Positions 7,239-11,306 of a DNA stretch of 11,306 bases are shown here, piece after piece (position 1 is the stretch's first letter; each line of letters begins with the position of its first letter). Position numbers and translations under genes: made by a program. The stretch is taken from positions 1-11,306 of the forward strand of contig DDZV01000016.1 of the NCBI GenBank assembly GCA_002346475.1. The letters are read 5' to 3'. This DNA is from Acidobacteria bacterium UBA2999 (GTDB lineage Bacteria > Acidobacteriota > Vicinamibacteria > Vicinamibacterales > UBA2999). Below the pieces are notes generated by a model. It was not told the origin of the DNA. It was given only the letters and a program-made list of their open reading frames with translations, and did not search any database.

Positions 7239-8257
7239 TAGGCTTGCTCGTCCGGTCGTACAGTAATCGGATCCAGGAACGGCATCATTGCACGAAGTTC
7301 AGTGCCGACCTGTTCAACAGGATGTTCTTGTTCTGTCACACGTGAAGCCTTGAAGCCAGGGCGTCCATTCTGGTTTTCAGCGATCCAGGTTTTAGCAAAT
7401 TGCCCTGAGCGGATGTCATCAAGGAGAACTTTCATGGCTTGACGGGTTTCTTCGGTAACAATTTTTGGTCCAGCAGTGTAATCACCATACTCTGCCGTGT
7501 CACTCACTGAGTAGCGCATGTAGTTAAGTCCACCACGGTACATTAAGTCGACTATTAATTTTAGCTCATGCAGGCACTCAAAATAGGCGAGTTCAGGCTG
7601 ATAGCCAGCCTCAACTAATGTATCGAACCCTGCTTTCACAAGTGCACTGACACCACCACAGAGCACAGCTTGTTCCCCGAAAAGGTCAGTCTCAGTTTCC
7701 TCTGCAAATGTTGTTTCCAGAACACCTGCTCGGGTAGATCCAAGCGCCCTGGCGTAGGACATCGTTAGTGCTCGGGCTTGACCAGTGGCATCTTGGTGTA
7801 TTGCCAACAAGGCTGGTGTTCCACCGCCTTCTTTGAAAATCTCGCGTACACGGTGACCAGGTGCTTTTGGAGCAACCATAGTGACATCAATATCAGCTGA
7901 TGGCACGATTGTGCCGAATCTAATATTGAAGCCGTGCGCGAACATTAGCATCTTTCCGGGAGTGAGATGAGGTTCAATATCGCGCGTATAGACTTCGGCT
8001 TGCCGAGTATCAGGAATGAGCATCATCAGCACGTCTGCCCACTTGGCAATGTCAGGAATTGTTTCGACTGTCAATCCAGCAGCACGTGCTTTTGCTACTG
8101 ATCGACTATCAGACGGAAGTCCGACACGTACCGCGACACCGCTGTCTTTCAGGTTTAAGGCATGTGCATGGCCTTGTGAGCCGTACCCAATAATAGCGAC
8201 TTTCCGATTAGCAATTAGAGTTTGGTCCGCATCCGCGTCGTAGAACATCCGCGCCAT
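7238..8257 (-). CDS. ilvC: Ketol-acid reductoisomerase, class I
   Basis: IlvC performs an alkyl shift and an NADPH-dependent reduction of acetolactate or acetohydroxybutyrate to the dihydroxy acids used by IlvD. The 339 residues fit the short class I enzymes. The Rossmann motif GYGSQGHAHALNL lies at 24-36, with a nucleotide-specificity loop around VGLPSDSRSV (45-54) whose serines suggest NADPH. The C-terminal knotted domain carries the two Mg ligands D191 and E195 (ETDLFGEQ) and the substrate/metal residues E227, E231 and S252, together with H108 in FAHGFNI. The ATG follows the ilvN TGA directly, with AGAGGAG eight bases upstream. Its TAA overlaps the pheA start by one base. Confidence 0.98.
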   Translation of the reverse strand: MARMFYDADADQTLIANRKVAIIGYGSQGHAHALNLKDSGVAVRVGLPSDSRSVAKARAAGLTVETIPDIAKWADVLMMLIPDTRQAEVYTRDIEPHLTPGKMLMFAHGFNIRFGTIVPSADIDVTMVAPKAPGHRVREIFKEGGGTPALLAIHQDATGQARALTMSYARALGSTRAGVLETTFAEETETDLFGEQAVLCGGVSALVKAGFDTLVEAGYQPELAYFECLHELKLIVDLMYRGGLNYMRYSVSDTAEYGDYTAGPKIVTEETRQAMKVLLDDIRSGQFAKTWIAENQNGRPGFKASRVTEQEHPVEQVGTELRAMMPFLDPITVRPDEQA

Positions 8258-8734
8258 TCAATCGTCTCCTCTTTGCATTGCGGTACATCCAGTACGTGCG
8301 ATGTCTACAATTTTAAATACTTCAAGCTGCTTAATCGTTTTATCTAGAATTTCAGGTTCTCCGCTGATCTCGATTGTAACTGTCTTGGTGCCATGATTCA
8401 CGATCTCGCCACCAACGTCATCAACGAGACGCTTTAGCGTCTTTTCATTGTTCTTAGTGTTTTCAACTTTCACTAAAGCAAGATCGCGAAATAAAGTGTC
8501 CTGAGCAGTTAACTCTGTCACCTCAATTACGTTGACGAGTTTTTTCAGTGTCGCGATGACACGCTCCAAACCAACGGAATCAGTGTTAAATGTAACCGTG
8601 AACCGGGTAGTTTCATTGCTTCGCCGCACAATAGTAATCGATTCCACATTAAGCATGCGTCGGCGAAGTACGGAAACTACTCGGTTCAAGACTCCTAGTT
8701 TGTCTTCAACCAAAACAACGATCGTGTGTAGCAT
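8258..8734 (-). CDS. ilvN: Acetolactate synthase small (regulatory) subunit
   Basis: This 158-residue protein is the regulatory partner of IlvB. It stimulates the catalytic subunit and carries feedback inhibition by valine. An N-terminal ACT domain (about 1-75) begins HTIVVLVEDKLGVLNRV, and a C-terminal ALS small-subunit domain (about 80-155) follows. G14 and N29 line up with the residues known from E. coli IlvH to be needed for valine inhibition, so the complex is probably valine-sensitive. The usual proline in the EDxPG turn is leucine here (KLG), a mild departure also tolerated in other homologues. It starts 20 bases after the ilvB stop and abuts ilvC with TGA-ATG. The bases before its ATG hold only a weak ribosome binding site. 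The ilvN/ilvH names are interchangeable here; I use ilvN for the gene next to ilvB. Confidence 0.97.
   Translation of the reverse strand: MLHTIVVLVEDKLGVLNRVVSVLRRRMLNVESITIVRRSNETTRFTVTFNTDSVGLERVIATLKKLVNVIEVTELTAQDTLFRDLALVKVENTKNNEKTLKRLVDDVGGEIVNHGTKTVTIEISGEPEILDKTIKQLEVFKIVDIARTGCTAMQRGDD
8266..8272 (-). promoter_or_regulatory. Ribosome binding site of ilvC
   Basis: On the minus strand this reads AGAGGAG, eight bases before the ilvC ATG at 8257, and lies within the last codons of ilvN. It is the best ribosome binding site within the ilv cluster and suggests ilvC is translated strongly in its own right. Confidence 0.7.
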
Positions 8735-8754
8735 AAATCTTGGAATAATATGAG

Positions 8755-10476
8755 TTAACTAACGTCTGCTCCGGTTTCAGCAAGGACAGACGTTTTTGGT
8801 CTTCGAATCATCTCATTCAGATCTGCGCCCGAAGGTACCATTGGATAGACGGTGTCTTCTTGTTCGACACGGAAGTCAATCACAACAGATCCGGAATCTT
8901 CTCGTGCTGTAGTCACAATTCCTTCAACTTCTGGTCGCGTAGACACCCGAAGTCCAGTAAGACCATGCGCCTCAGCAAGCTTGACATAGTCTGGACTTCG
9001 CAAGGGCGTCGCAGAGTAACGTCCCCCGTAAAAAAATTCTTGCCACTGTCGAACCATACCCAGATAGCCATTATTAATAATAGCCACATTAATTTTAATG
9101 TTTTCTTGAGCGATGGTCGTAAGCTCTGCTTGCGTCATCTGAATTCCACCGTCCCCAGCAACGACCCAAACCTCTTTGTCTGGACAGGCGAAACGGGCGC
9201 CGATTGCCGCCGGGAGTGCAAAACCCATTGTTCCAAGACCGCCAGAGGTAATGAGCGAGTATGGTTCATCGTGATGATAATACTGGGCTTCCCACATCTG
9301 ATGTTGTCCGACATCAGTGACAACAATTGCTTTGCCTTCTGTGAGGCGCCAGATGTCGTGGATGACATGGGCAGCATAGAGGTGGCCAGTGTCGGCCATG
9401 TGTTTAATATCAAGGACTGCTTCTTTGCCTCGCATTTTTCCAATATGTTTTCGCCAGTCATCGTGGCTCAGCGAACTCACGATGGGGGTGATGGTCTTGA
9501 GCACGTTCCGCAGATCTCCACTGACACCAACATCGACTGGAACATTCTTGTTCAGTTCGGATGCATCGATATCGACGTGGATTTTTTTTGCATTGCGAGC
9601 GTAGGTTTTTAAATTTCCAGTAACCCGATCGTCGAATCGCATACCAAGTGCGATCAGGAGGTCTGCTTCCTGAATAGCATTGTTGACCCAAGATTCACCA
9701 TGCATTCCCATCATGCCAAGATTCAACGGATGGCTTGCTGGCAACGCGCCAATACCAAGAAGAGTTGTTGTAACTGGCGCGTCAATGTGTTCTGCAAAGG
9801 CAAGCAGTTCTGCCATTGCGTTGCTAAGCAAGATGCCTCGACCAGCAAGGATCACGGGAGACTTCGCGTCTTCGATGAGTTTAACTATTTGCTCCAAATC
9901 ATGTGGACTGACTGGAGAGGATTCATCGACTTGTGGCAATGGGCGTTCCGGTGCCGAATCAGGATGCCAATCTGTACTTGCTTGTTGTGCATCTTTTGTA
10001 ATGTCTACCAGTACCGGACCTGGTCGACCCGATCGTGCAATATGAAATGCTTCGCGTATGGACGGACCGATATCCTCGACTTTCGACACCATATAATTGT
10101 GCTTTGTAATTGGGATCGTAATTCCAGTGATATCAACCTCTTGAAAAGCGTCGTACCCGATAAAGGGGCTAGCGACTTGGCCGGTAATGCAGACAATAGG
10201 AGACGAATCCATCATGGCTGTGGCAATACCAGTCACCATATTCGTAGCTCCTGGTCCAGAGGTGCCTATTACTACACCAACTTCGCCACCAGCCCGGGCA
10301 AACCCATCGGCCATATGCGTGGCACCTTGTTCATGGCGTACCAGGACATGCTGGATCGGGCAGCCCAGCAGTGCGTCGTAAGTAGGCAGAATCGCTCCAC
10401 CTGGGTAGCCGAATACCACCTGGACTCCCTCTCGCACCAGAGAATCCCAGACAATTTGTGCGCCAGTACGTGACAT
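8755..10476 (-). CDS. ilvB: Acetolactate synthase large (catalytic) subunit
   Basis: IlvB condenses two pyruvates to acetolactate, or pyruvate with 2-oxobutyrate to acetohydroxybutyrate, using thiamine diphosphate (ThDP), Mg and a bound FAD. This is the first committed step of branched-chain amino acid synthesis. The 573 residues show the three-domain order: an N-terminal ThDP pyrimidine-binding domain with the catalytic E49 in VRHEQGATHMADG, a central FAD-associated domain (about 190-335, including GMMGMHG at 254-260), and a C-terminal ThDP domain with GDGGIQM at 441-447 running to NNGYLG at 468-473. The RQWQEFF segment (476-482) carries the Trp that lines the herbicide and substrate channel. 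The presence of FAD-site motifs and the ilvN partner makes this the anabolic enzyme, not the catabolic AlsS type. The ATG start at 10476 is the only common start codon available before an upstream in-frame stop. Its ribosome binding site is weak. It is the first gene of the operon. Confidence 0.98.
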   Translation of the reverse strand: MSRTGAQIVWDSLVREGVQVVFGYPGGAILPTYDALLGCPIQHVLVRHEQGATHMADGFARAGGEVGVVIGTSGPGATNMVTGIATAMMDSSPIVCITGQVASPFIGYDAFQEVDITGITIPITKHNYMVSKVEDIGPSIREAFHIARSGRPGPVLVDITKDAQQASTDWHPDSAPERPLPQVDESSPVSPHDLEQIVKLIEDAKSPVILAGRGILLSNAMAELLAFAEHIDAPVTTTLLGIGALPASHPLNLGMMGMHGESWVNNAIQEADLLIALGMRFDDRVTGNLKTYARNAKKIHVDIDASELNKNVPVDVGVSGDLRNVLKTITPIVSSLSHDDWRKHIGKMRGKEAVLDIKHMADTGHLYAAHVIHDIWRLTEGKAIVVTDVGQHQMWEAQYYHHDEPYSLITSGGLGTMGFALPAAIGARFACPDKEVWVVAGDGGIQMTQAELTTIAQENIKINVAIINNGYLGMVRQWQEFFYGGRYSATPLRSPDYVKLAEAHGLTGLRVSTRPEVEGIVTTAREDSGSVVIDFRVEQEDTVYPMVPSGADLNEMIRRPKTSVLAETGADVS

Positions 10477-10498
10477 ATATACTTCAGTGTAGGCTAAA

Positions 10499-10529
10499 TA
10501 CTGTTAAGTTGTGTATCCAGAGTACAGTA
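10499..10529. repeat. Inverted repeat TACTGT-N19-ACAGTA in the ilvB/ubiX divergent spacer
   Basis: TACTGT at 10499-10504 and ACAGTA at 10524-10529 are perfect inverted copies 19 bases apart, in the only intergenic region available for an ilvB promoter. They could be half-sites for a dimeric regulator that serves both divergent genes. Six-base arms at this spacing can arise by chance, and no clear -35/-10 pair is visible in the spacer on either strand. Confidence 0.25.
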
Positions 10530-10534
10530 AGACC

Positions 10535-11125
10535 ATGACAAAGACCTTAATTATAGGAATTACTGGCGCTACAGGCATTATTTATGGGGTTCGCCTGCTT
10601 GAACGGCTTAAGGAAGCTGGAGTTGAGACCCATCTAGTCATAAGTCGTTGGGGGGGCCGTACCCTCGTGCATGAAACTTCCCACAGCCGAGAGGAAGTTG
10701 AGGCACTTGCGACTGCTGTTTATGCACCTTCAGATATGGGAGCTTTAATTGCAAGCGGTTCATTCCAAGCTGCAGGCATGGTCGTAGTACCGTGTAGCGC
10801 GAAAACTTTAGGGGCAATTGCTCATGGGGTTGGCGATAATCTTATTCATCGAGCTGCGGATGTTACGCTCAAAGAAGGGCGTCGTTTAGTATTGGTCGTT
10901 CGTGAGGCGCCTCTTAGTGGTATTCATCTTGAGAACATGCTTACCGTCTCTCGCCACGGTGGCGTCGTACTTCCACCCGTACCAGCTTTTTATCAGCACC
11001 CAAAGACCATTAATGATTTAGTTGACCATACTGTTGGGCGTGTGTGTGATCAGTTTGGGTTTGAGTACCCAGGTATTGAGCGTTGGTCTGGTGAGATGAG
11101 CGTTGGCATCCAGAGCCAGGATTAA
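10535..11125 (+). CDS. ubiX: Flavin prenyltransferase UbiX
   Basis: UbiX joins a dimethylallyl group to FMN, making the prenylated FMN cofactor of UbiD-type decarboxylases used in quinone synthesis or aromatic acid metabolism. From the ATG at 10535 it has 196 residues, normal for the family. It starts MTKTLIIGITGATG, the usual FMN-binding N-terminus, and continues with SDMGALIASGSF (66-77), VVPCSAKTLGAIAHGVGDNL (84-103), the phosphate-binding VREAPLSGIHLENML (122-136) and PPVPAFY (147-153). A GTG at 10511 would add eight residues unlike the family start and was not chosen. No ubiD is visible nearby, so it must act with a distant partner. It diverges from ilvB across 58 bases and converges on a beta-propeller gene. 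Confidence 0.95.
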   Translation: MTKTLIIGITGATGIIYGVRLLERLKEAGVETHLVISRWGGRTLVHETSHSREEVEALATAVYAPSDMGALIASGSFQAAGMVVVPCSAKTLGAIAHGVGDNLIHRAADVTLKEGRRLVLVVREAPLSGIHLENMLTVSRHGGVVLPPVPAFYQHPKTINDLVDHTVGRVCDQFGFEYPGIERWSGEMSVGIQSQD

Positions 11126-11141
11126 ATCAATTTGATATTAA
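11122..11141. repeat. AT-rich imperfect palindrome at the ubiX 3' end
   Basis: TTAA-ATCAA-T-TTGAT-A-TTAA is an almost perfect palindrome overlapping the ubiX stop codon in the 24-base gap between two convergent genes. The stem is nearly all A and T, so it would be a poor intrinsic terminator. It is recorded as a structure of uncertain meaning. Confidence 0.25.
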
Positions 11142-11149
11142 ATTTCCAG

Positions 11150-11306
11150 TCATGGCGCAGGTACGCCAAACGCGAGCAAGACATTGCCTGGTTCACCACC
11201 TCGTAATCCTGCGTACCCTGATTGGAGATACAACGTTCCGTTCACGATTGTCGGGCCTCCGGCATTTAAGCTGCCCCCACTCGCAGGCACGCCATTCACG
11301 GTTTCG
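11150..11306 (-). CDS. C-terminal end of a PQQ-like beta-propeller protein (5' part outside window)
   Basis: The minus strand is open from the right edge to a TGA at 11150, giving the last 51 residues of a protein. The stretch includes GGSLNAGGPTIVNGTLYLQSG and, further on, GGEPGNVLLAFGVPAP. The pattern of a Gly-rich turn, a strand of the type NGTLYLQSGY, and a closing PGNVLLAF strand is how PQQ-binding-like beta-propeller proteins end (quinoprotein alcohol dehydrogenase or polyvinyl alcohol dehydrogenase relatives). Such proteins are normally exported. Whether this one binds PQQ or is an enzyme cannot be judged from the tail. It converges on ubiX with a 24-base gap. The family call comes from motif recognition only. 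Confidence 0.72.
   Translation of the reverse strand, partial: ETVNGVPASGGSLNAGGPTIVNGTLYLQSGYAGLRGGEPGNVLLAFGVPAP

Noticed and set aside
8860..9612. A 250-codon open frame on the plus strand antisense to ilvB
   Set aside because: It lies wholly inside ilvB, has no family resemblance and an amino acid mix typical of a shadow frame. A neighbouring frame at 9700-10473 is rejected for the same reason.
10511..10534. Upstream GTG start for ubiX adding VYPEYSKT
   Set aside because: The family starts a few residues before the GITGATG-type motif, which the ATG at 10535 gives exactly. The extra residues have no family counterpart.
1..11306. A defence island, mobile element, CRISPR array or toxin-antitoxin pair
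   Set aside because: Every substantial frame is accounted for by metabolic, membrane or secreted proteins. No integrase, transposase, spaced direct repeats or terminal inverted repeats are visible.

Overview
The window looks like ordinary chromosome of an uncultured Gram-negative bacterium with roughly balanced base composition. The best guess is an acidobacterium of the Vicinamibacteria type. This rests on recalled resemblance of the zinc-ribbon rhomboid protease, the short cyclophilin and the PQQ-type beta-propeller protein to proteins of that group, so it is inference and not a database result. Genes are packed tightly, the longest non-coding gap is about 90 bases, and no stretch over 300 bases lacks a gene. 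I see no tRNA, rRNA, CRISPR array, insertion sequence or phage gene.

Left part (1-2905). An integral-membrane acyltransferase (acyltransferase family 3) runs in from outside the left edge on the plus strand. It converges on a minus-strand luciferase-like flavin-dependent monooxygenase. That gene is divergent from a plus-strand gene for a secreted protein of unknown family.

Central part (2906-10476). Seven minus-strand genes appear to form one long transcription unit, in transcription order ilvB, ilvN, ilvC, pheA, ilvD, a rhomboid intramembrane protease and a cyclophilin-type prolyl isomerase. IlvB and IlvN form acetolactate synthase, IlvC is ketol-acid reductoisomerase and IlvD is dihydroxy-acid dehydratase. 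Together they turn pyruvate (or pyruvate plus 2-oxobutyrate) into the 2-keto acid precursors of valine, leucine and isoleucine. PheA (chorismate mutase, prephenate dehydratase and ACT domain) makes phenylpyruvate for phenylalanine. It sits between ilvC and ilvD, overlapping ilvC by 1 base and ilvD by 4 bases. IlvN and PheA both keep their ACT-type feedback modules, so end-product inhibition is likely the main visible control. The leader before ilvB is too short for a classical attenuator.

Right part (10477-11306). A 58-base divergent spacer separates ilvB from ubiX (flavin prenyltransferase, which makes prenylated FMN for UbiD-type decarboxylases). ubiX converges on the C-terminal end of a PQQ-like beta-propeller protein that enters from the right edge on the minus strand.

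Nothing here is clearly a new molecular system. The points most worth a second look are the coupled insertion of pheA inside the ilv operon, the rhomboid and cyclophilin tail of that operon, and the unrecognised secreted protein.
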